64,000 nt of DNA from Lentzea xinjiangensis (GCF_900110955.1 NZ_FOFR01000017.1:1-64000), one strand, 5' to 3'. Numbered from the stretch's first letter, positions 43,534-62,491 are shown. Notes: a model not told the origin generated them from the sequence alone. Numbers and translations: made by a program.

Positions 43534-44547
43534 GTGAGTGAAAATGCGTCCGTCATCGGGCAGGCCGCACGTGCTCAACTCACTTCAGCGGCAGCGGCGC
43601 AGCTAGAACGCACAGCGATGGTACCGATATCGCAGCTGGTGCTGGAACGGTTCGTGAGGACGGAGGAGGAAAGCACCGAGCACGTCCACATGCTCGCGGT
43701 CCTCGGCGAGACCACCCCGCCGATCACGGTCCACCGCGCCACCATGCGGGTGATCGACGGTCTGCACCGGGTGCGGGCCGCGCTGTTGCGCGGCAGGGAA
43801 TCCATCGAGGTCGTGTTCTTCACCGGGGACGAGCGGGACGCGTTCCTGCTCGCGGTGGAACTCAACGCGAAGCACGGCCTGCCCCTGTCCCGGGCGGACC
43901 GGGTGGCCGCGGCGACGAGGATCGTGGCGTCACATCCGGACTGGTCGGATCGGGCCATCGCGGCGCTCACCGGGGTCGGGGCCAGCACGGTCAGCGCGGT
44001 GCGCAGGCGGGTGACTGCGGGGGTGACGCAACCCCCGCCGAGGTTGGGCAAGGACGGCAGGGTGCGGCCGTTGAGCACCGCGGAGGGTCGGGTGTTCGCC
44101 GGGAGGTTGTTCCAGGAGCGTCCGGAGGCGAGTCTGCGTGAGGTCGCCAGGGAGGCCGGGATCTCGGTCGGCACCGCACGGGACGTGCGTCTGCGGCTCG
44201 CGTCCGGTGAGCACCCGGTGCCGCCGCGGCAGCGCTCGCCCGTCAGCCGCGAGGTCGAGGTGCCCGCCCCACGGACCGAAGCCACGGCGCTGGCACTTCC
44301 GGCAGATTTCCACGACGCGGTGCGCGCCCTCACACGCGACCCGGCGTTCCGGTTGTCCGAGAAGGGACGCGAGGTCCTGCGCCTGCTGGACGCGCACTCG
44401 AGGATCAGCGCCGACTGGTGCGCGCTCGTCGACAGCGTTCCCGCGCACGCCCGCGCAGTGGTGGCCGACATGGCCCGGATGTGCGCGCACTCGTGGAGCG
44501 CCTTCGCCGAGGTGGTCCAGCAACGTGAGCAGGCGTCGGGACGGTGA
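43534..44547 (+). CDS. StrR-family ParB-like pathway activator
   Basis: A 337-aa protein from GTG 43534, with GGGGGAAC directly upstream. The N-terminal ParB-like domain (M-V-P-I-S-Q-L-V-L...V-I-D-G-L-H-R-V-R-A-A) is followed by the StrR-type HTH region L-P-L-S-R-A-D-R-V-A-A-A-T-R-I-V-A-S-H-P-D-W-S-D-R-A-I-A (shown in parts). StrR, Bbr and Tei15* are activators of aminoglycoside and Hpg-containing glycopeptide clusters, so control of the Hpg NRPS operon is a strong inference. No classical StrR site (GTTCGA...TCGAAC) was found by eye at 49052-49215. Confidence 0.85.
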   Translation: MSENASVIGQAARAQLTSAAAAQLERTAMVPISQLVLERFVRTEEESTEHVHMLAVLGETTPPITVHRATMRVIDGLHRVRAALLRGRESIEVVFFTGDERDAFLLAVELNAKHGLPLSRADRVAAATRIVASHPDWSDRAIAALTGVGASTVSAVRRRVTAGVTQPPPRLGKDGRVRPLSTAEGRVFAGRLFQERPEASLREVAREAGISVGTARDVRLRLASGEHPVPPRQRSPVSREVEVPAPRTEATALALPADFHDAVRALTRDPAFRLSEKGREVLRLLDAHSRISADWCALVDSVPAHARAVVADMARMCAHSWSAFAEVVQQREQASGR

Positions 44548-44572
44548 TCGCGGCGCGGCTCAGGTCGTGAGG

Positions 44573-45574
44573 TCAGAACGACGACTCCGGTAGCTGTCCG
44601 TCCACGAGCGCGTGTCCCAGCGCCGTGCGCAGCGAGGTGACCTCCTTGCCACTGCGCCTGCTCACCACGAGCCCGGCAGCGCGCAGGGCGGACAGGTGCT
44701 GCGACACGGCGCCGCTGGTGATGGTGAGCAAGCTCGCCAGCTCGGACACCGTCCAGGGCCGGTCCAGCGTTCTCAGCAGGCGGGCGCGGGTCCGTCCGAT
44801 GACGGCTTCGAGCGACCGGTCGGACGCCACTGCGGTGCGTTGCCAGAGCGAGCCGAATCCCCGCGCCGGATAGCACAAGGCGATCCGGTGAGGGGTGTAC
44901 CGCAGGTAGACGTCGGGCCACAGGAAGGCCGACGGGATGAGCACCACGTCCCGATCGTGCGCGGACAACGTTTCCGCTTGCTCGGGGTCGCCGATCACCA
45001 GCGAGCCCGAACGCCAGCGCACCGAGTCGTGCAACCGTGGCGCCACGTGCGGCAGACCGAACTCGACGAGCTGCTTGCCGCGCCACTCGACGTCCCCTTC
45101 GAGAACACCGGCCAGGCGCGGCCAGATCGGGTCGATGATCAGCTTGTGGCACTCGGCCAGCACCTCGGCCAGCGCCGCGGCCGACTCCTCGGGGTGCTCG
45201 ACGATCCGCAGCACGTCGGGCGGGAGCTTTCCGTCACCGAACGTTCCGGTGATGGAGTCGCGCACACGGCCGGCGGGTGTGGAGACGACGGCGGCGAGTT
45301 CGGTCTCCACCGGCACGGTGCGCAAGCCGGGTGTCACGATCAGGAACTCGGGCACGGTCGACGCCGTGGTGACGAGCCAGCGCAGCAGCCGGAAACGAGG
45401 TTCCCGGTCCAGCCGCACGAGCCGTTCACGCGCCCAGCCGGTCCACCTGTCGTGGGCGGCGCTCCGGTCCGGCCGGGACAGCAGGCGCAGACCCGCGACG
45501 GTCTCCCACAGCTGGGACACCGAGAACCGCAATCGTTCGGCCACGCCTCCCGCGAGCGCCACGGATTGCCGCAT
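44573..45574 (-). CDS. ArsR-family winged-helix regulator with long N-terminal domain
   Basis: About 333 aa from ATG 45574, GGGGGA upstream. The C-terminal 80 residues are an ArsR HTH (W-T-V-S-E-L-A-S-L-L-T-I-T-S-G-A-V-S-Q-H-L-S-A-L-R-A-A-G in parts). The N-terminal 240 residues are a mixed alpha/beta domain typical of DUF5937/HTH_20 regulators in actinomycetes, without metal-site Cys. Divergent from an MFS gene, with a palindrome at 45590-45605. It probably represses itself and the transporter until a ligand binds. Confidence 0.85.
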   Translation of the reverse strand: MRQSVALAGGVAERLRFSVSQLWETVAGLRLLSRPDRSAAHDRWTGWARERLVRLDREPRFRLLRWLVTTASTVPEFLIVTPGLRTVPVETELAAVVSTPAGRVRDSITGTFGDGKLPPDVLRIVEHPEESAAALAEVLAECHKLIIDPIWPRLAGVLEGDVEWRGKQLVEFGLPHVAPRLHDSVRWRSGSLVIGDPEQAETLSAHDRDVVLIPSAFLWPDVYLRYTPHRIALCYPARGFGSLWQRTAVASDRSLEAVIGRTRARLLRTLDRPWTVSELASLLTITSGAVSQHLSALRAAGLVVSRRSGKEVTSLRTALGHALVDGQLPESSF

Positions 45575-45589
45575 CGGTCCCCCAGACGC

Positions 45590-45605
45590 TTTAGTCGTGG
45601 CTAAA
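45590..45605. promoter_or_regulatory. ArsR-type operator
   Basis: TTTAG-TCGTGG-CTAAA, an imperfect palindrome with 5-bp AT-rich outer arms, located 15 bp before the ArsR start and 40 bp before the MFS start. Confidence 0.6.
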
Positions 45606-45644
45606 TTGAACCGGTGGGCGAGCGCCGACGCAATCATGTAGCCC

Positions 45645-46892
45645 GTGGGGAACCAAACTTCCAGCGGGTCTCGGTGGCGTGATCTGCAAGGCGTGGCACT
45701 GGCCGCGTCCTGCGGTGAGGGCATGCTGCTGGCCGTTGTCCCGCTGCTCGCGGCGAGCATCACCAGCGATCCGCGTGCCGTGTCGCTCGCCACGATGGCG
45801 AGTCAGCTGCCGTGGGTGCTGTTGCCGTTGCTGGTCGGCGTCGTCATCGACCGGGTTCGCCGAGCGTCGTTGCTCGGACTCGCTCTGGCGGTGCAGGCGC
45901 TCGCCTGCGCGGTGATGGCGCTGGCGGTCCACGCCGGGATGTTGTCGCTGCCCGTCCTGATGGTGATCGCCTTCGTGCTGGTGGTCGGCCAGGTGATCAC
46001 GGAGGGCACCAGGGGAGCGATGGTTCCGTCGGTGGTCTCCCCGGACGCTCTCGACGCGGCCAACTCGAGACTGCTCCTCATCGACGTCGGTGTGGTGCGC
46101 TTTCTCATCCCGCCGCTCGCGGGCTTCCTCGTGGTCTGGAGCCAGCCGGCGGTCGGGTGGATCGCCGCGTTGTTCACGGCGTTCGCGGTGCTGCTGTCGT
46201 TCCGGCTGCGTGCCGTCGACGGCGCCACCACCAAGCCGACCGGCCGGCCGCGCCCCTTGCGGGAGATCCGGGACGGGCTGCACTACCTCGTCGGGAACAG
46301 GCTGCTCAGGTCCATCACCGTCGCGGTGTCGGCCGCGTCGTTCGCGTGGTTCATGGGCTACGCCACGCTGGCGCTGTACGTCGAACAGATCCTGCACCTC
46401 GACGGCAGGGGCTACGGACTTCTCCTGGCCTGCACGGCGGTGGGGTTCGCCGGTGGTGCCGCGATGGCGAGCCGAGTCATCGCGAGGCTCGGCTATCCCG
46501 TGGCCATGCGTGTCGCGGTCACCGTCGAGATCGCCTGCAAGCTCCTCATAGGTGTCGTGCCCGCACACTGGTCCCTCGTGGCCGTGGTGCTCGTCGTGCA
46601 CTCGGCGGCGACCTTCGTGTGGAACGTCGGATCCCAGTCCAGCAGGCAGCGGTACACGCCACCGGAGCTGCTGGGCCGGGTACTCACCAGCCACCGCGCC
46701 CTGTCCTGGGGCATGGCGCCGCTCGGTGCGGTGGCGGGTGGCCTCGTCGCCGGTGCACTGAGCCTCGAGTTCGTGTGGGTGGTCGCCGCGGCGATCCAGG
46801 CAGCCGGTGTCGCACTGGTGTGGCGGAACCTCTCGGCGGCCGGGTTCGAGAACGCCCGACTGGTCGCGGTGCCGGTGAACAACCCGGATTGA
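45645..46892 (+). CDS. MFS transporter (12-TM)
   Basis: A 415-aa protein from GTG 45645. Twelve hydrophobic segments; the loop-2 motif reads V-G-V-V-I-D-R-V-R-R, and T-E-G-T-R-G-A-M-V-P-S-V-V near residue 125 is typical of MFS_3 (Enterobactin-exporter-like) permeases. Divergent from the ArsR regulator and inside the cluster, so export of, or resistance to, the NRPS product is likely (inference). Confidence 0.88.
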   Translation: MGNQTSSGSRWRDLQGVALAASCGEGMLLAVVPLLAASITSDPRAVSLATMASQLPWVLLPLLVGVVIDRVRRASLLGLALAVQALACAVMALAVHAGMLSLPVLMVIAFVLVVGQVITEGTRGAMVPSVVSPDALDAANSRLLLIDVGVVRFLIPPLAGFLVVWSQPAVGWIAALFTAFAVLLSFRLRAVDGATTKPTGRPRPLREIRDGLHYLVGNRLLRSITVAVSAASFAWFMGYATLALYVEQILHLDGRGYGLLLACTAVGFAGGAAMASRVIARLGYPVAMRVAVTVEIACKLLIGVVPAHWSLVAVVLVVHSAATFVWNVGSQSSRQRYTPPELLGRVLTSHRALSWGMAPLGAVAGGLVAGALSLEFVWVVAAAIQAAGVALVWRNLSAAGFENARLVAVPVNNPD

Positions 46893-47786
46893 GGGTCCCG
46901 TGCTGACGACGCCAGGGAGGTCGTGCGGTGGCGATCACGGCCAGGGCGTGGGCGGCGATGCGGGTGGGTTCGGGCGGGGAGCGGTCCCTGTCCGGATGGT
47001 GCCGAGCAGAGCGTGGGTGGTGCTGAAGACAGGGCGCAGGCTACGACGAGCTGCCCGCTGCGGGCCCTTGCGCGGCGGGTGATGGTGCGGACCAGTTCGG
47101 TGGCGGTGAACCAGGCGGCGTGCTCCTGGGGGATCAGGTCCGGGGGTCCTGGGGCGCGGGATCGCCCCGGGTCGACCACGTCCTCGGGCGAGCCCACGAC
47201 GTGGACCGTGGTGAACGTGGCGTTCTCCGTGGCGTCGTAGCCGTTCACCACGGTCATCGCCCGGTTTGCCTCCCCCGCACGTTCCGCGAGAACGGTGCCG
47301 CGAGCCTGCCGCACAGCAGGGTGTCACCGGTCGCCGACTCGGCGATCGAGTGGTTGACGTGGGCGCCAAGCCGTCGAGATCGCGGTTCACCGCGGTCGTG
47401 TTGCGCGTGACCGCGAATCCGATCTGCCCGTTGCCCTGCACTATGTGGTGCGGACTCCACAACGAGTTCATTGACCCCGGTATGAACCGATCCCAGATGT
47501 CCCACAGCCCAGTGTGGGTCATCAATCGCGATGGATCTAATTGATGTGTCTCGCACGCAAGTGACCACACAATGTAAACCCATCGACCGTAGCCGCGCTA
47601 TCCGGCGCGTCAACCGGGCACCTGAACCAGTGGGGGAGAACGCGTCCGGCTGCATTGGTTTCATTGTGCGACTACCCGCGCCTGAATCCTTCGGCCTGAG
47701 TGGGTTCTCCGCTCATCCGGCGCCGCGTCATTCATTCCTGCGTCTGCCGGAAGCCTTCCGAGGACGTCAACGGTGAACCGGTTCCT
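46893..47786. other. Degenerate region between MFS and P450 genes
   Basis: About 890 bp without an intact gene. On the minus strand three frames carry short coding-like pieces, for example T-V-V-N-G-Y-D-A-T-E-N-A (about 47250), I-V-Q-G-N-G-Q-I-G-F-A-V-T-R-N-T (about 47430) and H-V-N-H-S-I-A-E-S-A-T-G-D-T (about 47340). This is the pattern of one frameshifted gene of about 150-200 codons that I could not identify. Confidence 0.4.
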
Positions 47787-47823
47787 GACCGTGCAACCGC
47801 GCGAAATGTGCGGTTGCACGGTC
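47787..47823 (-). terminator. Strong hairpin after P450 gene
   Basis: Perfect 14-bp arms 47787-47800 and 47810-47823 with a nine-base loop, four bases beyond the P450 stop. Confidence 0.8.
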
Positions 47824-47827
47824 GTGC

Positions 47828-49051
47828 TCAGGCGGTGATCCGGCGAAGCGGCAGCCGGAACAGTCCCCTGGCGAGGAGGCCGGGACGCCACTCGAGCTGT
47901 TCCTCGGGCACGGCGAGCTCGTGGTCGCGCAACATCGGGCTGAGTCTGCGGAAAGCCGTGCGAGCTTCGGCACGTGCGAGTTGCGCCCCGAGGCAATAGT
48001 GGATTCCGTGTCCGAACCCGAGATGCCTGGACGCGTCTCTGGTGATGTTCAGCAGGTCGGGCGCGGGAAAGTGTTCGGGATCCCGGTTGGCCGCGGCGAG
48101 CGCGACCAGCACCGCGTCGCCTTGCCTGATCTCCGCCGCGCCGATTCGGAGATCGGTGATCGCCAGACGCCAGGTCGAGGTTTCGATGGGCCCGTCGTAG
48201 CGGATCAGTTCGTCGATCGCGCCGTCGACGAGGCCGGGATCGGCAGCGAGCCGGGCGAGTTGTTCCGGATTGCGCATCAGCGCGAGCGCGGCGTTTCCGA
48301 TGAGGTTGACCGTGGTTTCGTGGCCGACCACGAGCAGCAGGAACGCCATGGACAGCAGCTCCGCGCTGGAGAGCCGGTCGCCGTCCTCGCTGACCGCCAC
48401 GAGCTCGCTCAGCAGGTCGTCCGCGGGGGTGACCGCCTTCAGCCGGATCAGCTCGCTCAGGTAGGTCCGCAGCTCGTACCCCGCGGTGTCGCGCTGTTCC
48501 GCGCTGCCGCCGTTCGGCGACACGACGGCGGTGGACCAGGTGCGGAACTGTCCGCGATCGTCGTACGGCACGCCGAGCAGCTCGCAGATGACCGAGGTCG
48601 GCAGCAAGGAGGCGTAGTCCTCGACGAGGTCGAACTGCGCGCGACCGGTCAGGTCGTCCAGCAGGCCGTCCGAGATCTCCCGGATCCGCGGGCTCAGCGC
48701 GGAGATGCGGCGAACGGTGAAGGTCTTGTTGACCAGTTTGCGCAGTCTGCTGTGGTCCGGCGGATCGGAGGTCAGCAGGTGGTTGCCGAACGGCCGCTTC
48801 TCGCTCAGCAACGGGTTCGGGCCGCTCCTGAGATGTTCCGCCGCGAGCCCTGGGTCTTTTCCGAGCCGGTGGTCGGACATCGCGAGCCGTGCCTCGTCGT
48901 GGCCGGTGATGATCCAGAAACGAGTGCCGTTCGGCAATGCGACCAGCTGCACCGGACTGTTCGCGCGCAGTCGTGCGTAAGTTGGATGAGGATTCGCGAC
49001 GAAGCTCGGATCAGCTGGATCGAGCTCGGTGATGGATGTGGGCGTCACCAT
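47828..49051 (-). CDS. Cytochrome P450 (reverse strand)
   Basis: A 407-aa class I bacterial P450. The heme-binding loop is F-G-H-G-I-H-Y-C-L-G-A-Q-L-A-R. The I-helix L-L-V-V-G-H-E-T-T-V-N keeps the acid-alcohol pair, and the K-helix is E-L-I-R-Y. The closest feel is to CYP105/107 tailoring enzymes. It diverges from the KAS III gene across 164 bp, so shares a regulatory region with the main operon, and probably hydroxylates or couples the peptide product. No ferredoxin gene accompanies it. Confidence 0.9.
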   Translation of the reverse strand: MVTPTSITELDPADPSFVANPHPTYARLRANSPVQLVALPNGTRFWIITGHDEARLAMSDHRLGKDPGLAAEHLRSGPNPLLSEKRPFGNHLLTSDPPDHSRLRKLVNKTFTVRRISALSPRIREISDGLLDDLTGRAQFDLVEDYASLLPTSVICELLGVPYDDRGQFRTWSTAVVSPNGGSAEQRDTAGYELRTYLSELIRLKAVTPADDLLSELVAVSEDGDRLSSAELLSMAFLLLVVGHETTVNLIGNAALALMRNPEQLARLAADPGLVDGAIDELIRYDGPIETSTWRLAITDLRIGAAEIRQGDAVLVALAAANRDPEHFPAPDLLNITRDASRHLGFGHGIHYCLGAQLARAEARTAFRRLSPMLRDHELAVPEEQLEWRPGLLARGLFRLPLRRITA

Positions 49052-49215
49052 GCGCAGGACCTGTCCCCCCAGGAATTAATGGCCCGTGTCGAGTGATCAG
49101 TCTACGAGCTTGGAGGTGTGTTTTGCGCCTGTGCAGTCAGCAGGGTTGAACAGGCCTTGACGGGTGTGAGGTGTCTAGGTTTCGCTGCATTTGATGTCGA
49201 GCGCAGGTGGGGGTA
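49052..49215. promoter_or_regulatory. Divergent promoter region of P450 and NRPS operon
   Basis: 164 bp must hold promoters for both directions. A TTGAC box (about 49157) and a TGATCA-centred symmetric stretch (about 49085-49105) are visible; no confident -10 or StrR box was assigned. This is the expected target of the StrR-like activator. Confidence 0.5.
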
Positions 49216-50229
49216 ATGCGTCGTTCACGCGAATTCGCCGTTGTCGCCGGTGTGGGCGCGAGTTTGCCGAGCCGGCTGGTGACCAATGAAGAGCTGGCGT
49301 CCCGAATGGACACTTCGGATGAATGGATTACGACGCGAACCGGTATTCGGCAGCGATTCGTGGTGGAGCCGGGAGCGGCGACGTCGGACCTCGCGGTCGA
49401 GGCGGGTGCGCGTGCGTTGAAGTCGGCGGGGATGGCGGCGGTCGACGCCGTTCTGCTCGCCACGACGACGCCGGATCACCCGTGTCCGGCCACCGCGCCC
49501 TCCGTCGCCAGCCGGTTGGGCCTGACGGGCGTGCCCGCCTTCGACGTGAACGCGGTGTGCTCGGGATTCGTCTACGGGCTCGCCGTGGCGGACGGCCTGA
49601 TCGCCTCGGGTGCCTTCGCCTCGGTGCTGTTGATCGGCGCGGACACGTTCTCGACGATCGTCGACGGCGATGATCGGGCGACCGTCTCGGTGTTCGGTGA
49701 CGGCGCGGGCGCGTGCGTCCTCAGGGCGGGCCGGTCCGATGAACCGGGTGCCGTGCTCGGCGTCGAACTCGGCAGCGACGGCGGCTTGCGCGAACTGATC
49801 ATCGTGCCGGACGGGGGTTCCCGGCAGCGGTCGGCCGGTGACTCCGCAGCGACGGTGAGCGGGAAGTACTTCTCGATGCAGGGCAAAGCCGTCTACAAGC
49901 ACGCGGTGCGCCGGATGACCCAGGCGACGCTCGACGTGCTCGACCGCGTCGGCTGGTCTGTGCAGGACGTCGACCTGCTCGTCGGGCATCAGGCCAACAA
50001 ACGCATTCTCGACACCGTGGTCGCCGGGCTCGGCATGCCAGCGGACCGGGCGCTGGTGAACGTGGACCGGGTGGGCAACACCGCGGCCGCGTCGATCCCG
50101 ATCGCGTTGACGGACGGTGTGGCCTCCGGCGCGTTGCGAGAGGGCCGGAGAGTCGTGCTGACGGCGTTCGGAGGTGGCGCGAGCTGGGGTGCCGCCGCAC
50201 TCGTGTGGCCGGACATCGCCGCGACGTGA
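49216..50229 (+). CDS. FabH-like beta-ketoacyl-ACP synthase III
   Basis: A 337-aa thiolase-fold enzyme (ATG 49216; GTG 49207 is an alternative). The catalytic triad is complete: Cys115 in V-N-A-V-C-S-G-F, His258 in V-G-H-Q-A-N-K-R, Asn288 in V-G-N-T-A-A-A-S. The R-T-G-I-R-Q-R motif near residue 41 is FabH-like. It should condense an acyl-CoA starter with malonyl-ACP, or transfer an acyl group. First gene of the operon, 60 bp before a free-standing ACP, which suggests making a short acyl or beta-keto starter for the NRPS. Confidence 0.9.
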   Translation: MRRSREFAVVAGVGASLPSRLVTNEELASRMDTSDEWITTRTGIRQRFVVEPGAATSDLAVEAGARALKSAGMAAVDAVLLATTTPDHPCPATAPSVASRLGLTGVPAFDVNAVCSGFVYGLAVADGLIASGAFASVLLIGADTFSTIVDGDDRATVSVFGDGAGACVLRAGRSDEPGAVLGVELGSDGGLRELIIVPDGGSRQRSAGDSAATVSGKYFSMQGKAVYKHAVRRMTQATLDVLDRVGWSVQDVDLLVGHQANKRILDTVVAGLGMPADRALVNVDRVGNTAAASIPIALTDGVASGALREGRRVVLTAFGGGASWGAAALVWPDIAAT

Positions 50230-50289
50230 TCCGGATCATCCGCTCCGCGGCTGCGGCGGATTCGATGTGAACTCCTGTTGGGGGACTTG

Positions 50290-50562
50290 ATGATGGACAC
50301 TGTTCTGTTGCGGATCACGGAGCTCATCCGCGAGCTGCTGCCCGAGTACGAGGGCGAGATCGCGTTGTCCGCGAGGTTCCAGGAAGACCTCGGCATGGAC
50401 TCGCTGAACATGGTCGACCTGCTCTCCGACGCCGAGACCGCGTTCGACCTGGAGATCCCGGACTCGAGGCTGGACAACCTGGACCGGGTCGAAGGGCTGG
50501 TCGAGTACATCGTCTCCGTGCTGCGGGAGGAGAGCGATGGCGCGGATGTCCGTTCCGCCTGA
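50290..50562 (+). CDS. Free-standing acyl carrier protein
   Basis: A 90-aa acidic protein from ATG 50290 after GGGGGA. The phosphopantetheine site is F-Q-E-D-L-G-M-D-S-L-N-M (Ser38). Helix III, D-N-L-D-R-V-E-G-L-V-E-Y-I, completes the fold. Its 3' end overlaps the P450 start by 26 bp. It probably carries the KAS III product to the NRPS first condensation domain, or presents a substrate to the P450. Confidence 0.9.
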   Translation: MMDTVLLRITELIRELLPEYEGEIALSARFQEDLGMDSLNMVDLLSDAETAFDLEIPDSRLDNLDRVEGLVEYIVSVLREESDGADVRSA

Positions 50563-51820
50563 GGTCGACGACGTCGATCTCGAGGAGGTGAACCTCTTCG
50601 ACCCGAACCTCTACGCCACGGGGGACCCGCACGCGATCTGGCGAGCGCTCCGCCTGCGCGATCCGGTGCGCTGGCAACAGCTCGACGACGGCCGCGGCTT
50701 CTGGTCGATCACCAGGTACGACCACGCGTGCCGGGTGCTGCGCGACCACGACCTGTTCACCTCCGAGGGCGGGAACCTGCTCTACACGCTCGGCAGCTGG
50801 GACCCCGCGGCGGGGAAGATGATGACCTCGATGGACCCGCCGGGGCACACCGAGCTGCGGGAGCCGCTGAACCACCTGCTGTCGCACCGCGAACTCGTCA
50901 GGCGCGAGGACCACATGCGCCGTGCCGTGCGCCGGTTCCTGCTGCCGTTGCTGGACGATTCGCCCTGGGATCTCGCCGAAGCGGGCATGAGCCTGCCGAT
51001 GTCGTTCACGGGCCCGTTGCTCGGGGTGCCCGAGTCCGACTGGGCCGCGCTCGCGCGCACGAGTGTCGCGGCGATGGCTCCCGACGACCCCGAGTTCGGC
51101 GTGGGTGGCACGGAAGAGGCGATCGCGAAAGCCCACTTCGAGTTGTTCGAGTACTTCTCGGCGCTCGTGCACGACCGTGGCACCGAGCTGTCCGACGACC
51201 TCATCGGCTGTCTCATGGGAACGGAGATCGACGGGCGTGGGCTCACCCACGACGAGGTCGTCTACAACTGCTACAGCCTGTTGCTGGGCGCCAACGTCAC
51301 CGCGCCGCACGTCGTCGCGACCACCGTGCTGGCGTTGATCGAGCAGCCGGCGGTTCAGGACGAGATCGCCGCGCGGCCGGAACTCGTGCCGTCCGCGGTG
51401 GAGGAAGCGCTGCGCTGGTCCTCGCCCGCGAACCACTTCATGCGTCACGCCGTGGACGACGTGACGCTGGGCGACGTTCGGATCCACGCGGGCGACCCGG
51501 TGGTGGCCTGGGTGGGGTCCGCGAACCGCGACGAGGAGGTCTTCGCCGACCCGTACACGTTCGACGTGGCCCGCAAACCCAACCGCCACCTCGCTTTCGG
51601 CTTCGGCCGGCACTACTGCGTGGGCGCGCCGATCGCCCGCATCGCACTGGGACTCGTCGTCAGCGAGCTCGTCGGGTTGGTGGAGCGGTTCGAGCTCGCC
51701 GGTCCGGTGGAGCGCATGCGCTCGAACTTCGTCGCCGGTGTCAAACACATGCCCGTCGTCGCCCACCTGCGCGCCGATGCCGCGCGGGTGCTGCGCGCCG
51801 AGACCCTCGAACCCGAATAG
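50537..51820 (+). CDS. Cytochrome P450 with atypical I-helix
   Basis: A 427-aa protein; ATG 50537 follows GGAGGAG by five bases inside the ACP gene. The heme loop is F-G-F-G-R-H-Y-C-V-G-A-P-I-A-R (Cys near residue 361) and the K-helix E-E-A-L-R-W. The I-helix reads L-L-L-G-A-N-V-T-A-P-H, with Val where most P450s have Glu or Asp before Thr. Coupling to the ACP and NRPS genes makes oxidation of a carrier-bound acyl or aminoacyl group a reasonable guess, as in NikQ/NovI/OxyD-type enzymes. That placement is not proven. Confidence 0.9.
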   Translation: MARMSVPPEVDDVDLEEVNLFDPNLYATGDPHAIWRALRLRDPVRWQQLDDGRGFWSITRYDHACRVLRDHDLFTSEGGNLLYTLGSWDPAAGKMMTSMDPPGHTELREPLNHLLSHRELVRREDHMRRAVRRFLLPLLDDSPWDLAEAGMSLPMSFTGPLLGVPESDWAALARTSVAAMAPDDPEFGVGGTEEAIAKAHFELFEYFSALVHDRGTELSDDLIGCLMGTEIDGRGLTHDEVVYNCYSLLLGANVTAPHVVATTVLALIEQPAVQDEIAARPELVPSAVEEALRWSSPANHFMRHAVDDVTLGDVRIHAGDPVVAWVGSANRDEEVFADPYTFDVARKPNRHLAFGFGRHYCVGAPIARIALGLVVSELVGLVERFELAGPVERMRSNFVAGVKHMPVVAHLRADAARVLRAETLEPE

Positions 51821-51827
51821 GACCGCG

Positions 51828-61201
<9,374 letters not shown>

Positions 61202-61205
<4 letters not shown>

Positions 61206-62491
61206 AACCGTTGGTGGTGGCGGATCTGCACGCCTCGCTCAGCGATCCGGTCCTGGAGTCGATGAACTTCCTCAACGAGGTCGCCGGTCGCTTCCGCGAC
61301 GCGATCTCGTTCGCCGCCGGCCGGCCGACCGAGAAGTACTTCGAGATCGAGGACGTGGAACGGTGCCTGGCGCGGTTCCGGGAACACCTGGAGGTGAGCA
61401 AGGGGCTTGATCCGAGCCAGGTTCGCCGGTTGCTGCTCCAGTACGGACGCACCAAGGGGATCGTGCACGACCTGATCGCGACGAACCTGGCGGTGGACGA
61501 GGGCGTGGTCGTCGACCCGGAGGCCGTGGTCGTGACCGTGGGTTGCCAGGAAGCGATGTTCCTCGTTCTCCGCGCCCTTCGGGCGGATGAGCGCGATGTC
61601 GTGCTGGCCGTGTCACCGACCTACGTCGGCATAGCGGGGGCGGCCCAGCTGGTCGACATGCCGCTGCGGCCGGTGCGTTCCGGCGCCGGTGGCATCGACC
61701 TGGACCACCTCGCAGACCAAGTGCGCGGTGCTCGCGCGGCCGGTCGGCGCCCGCGGGCCGTGTACGTCGTGCCGGACTTCGCCAACCCGACCGGCACGAG
61801 CATGGACGTCAGGACGAGGCGCGCACTGCTCCGCCTCGCCGAAGAACTCGACTTCCTGGTGCTGGAGGACAACCCGTACGGCCTGTTCGGCGACCACGAC
61901 GAGCGGCCGCCGACGCTCAAGGGGCTGGACGAGAACACACGTGTGGTCTATCTGGGCTCGCTGGCGAAGACCTGCTTCCCCGGTGCCCGGATCGGTTATG
62001 TGGTCGCCGACCAACCGGTGTCGGGCGGCGGGGTGCTGGCCGACGAGCTCTCGAAGATCAAGAGCATGACGACCGTCAACACCTCCCCGCTCGCACAGGC
62101 CGTCGTCGGCGGCAAGCTGCTTCAACACGACTACAGCCTCGTCGCGGCGACCAAGCGGGAGAGCGATGTCTACCGGCGCAACCGCCGCCTGCTGCTGGAC
62201 GGGCTCGCCGAGCGGTTCCCCGGTGGGGAGCTTTCCTGGAACACACCCGCGGGCGGGTTCTTCGTGGTGGTCGACGTGCCCTTCGTGGCGGACGACCAAG
62301 CGCTGGAGCGGTCAGCGGGCGGACATCGGGTGTTGTGGACACCCATGAGCCACTTCTACCGCGGCTCGGGCGGCGAACATCAGCTGCGCCTGTCCTGCAG
62401 TGCGTTGGCGCCCGGCCAGATCGAGGAAGGGCTCAACCGGTTCCGCGCGTTCGCCGGCGAGCAGATCCGCGAGAGCGGTGTCGTTCGGTGA
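61202..62491 (+). CDS. hpgT: Hydroxyphenylglycine aminotransferase
   Basis: A 429-aa fold-type I PLP enzyme; GTG 61202 overlaps the hmo stop. Motifs: V-V-P-D-F-A-N-P-T-G (PLP-contacting Asn/Pro region), L-E-D-N-P-Y-G-L-F-G, and the PLP lysine in L-G-S-L-A-K-T-C-F-P-G-A-R-I-G-Y. HpgT transfers the amino group of L-tyrosine to 4-hydroxybenzoylformate, giving L-Hpg and regenerating hydroxyphenylpyruvate for HmaS. This explains why no prephenate dehydrogenase is required beside it. Confidence 0.92.
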
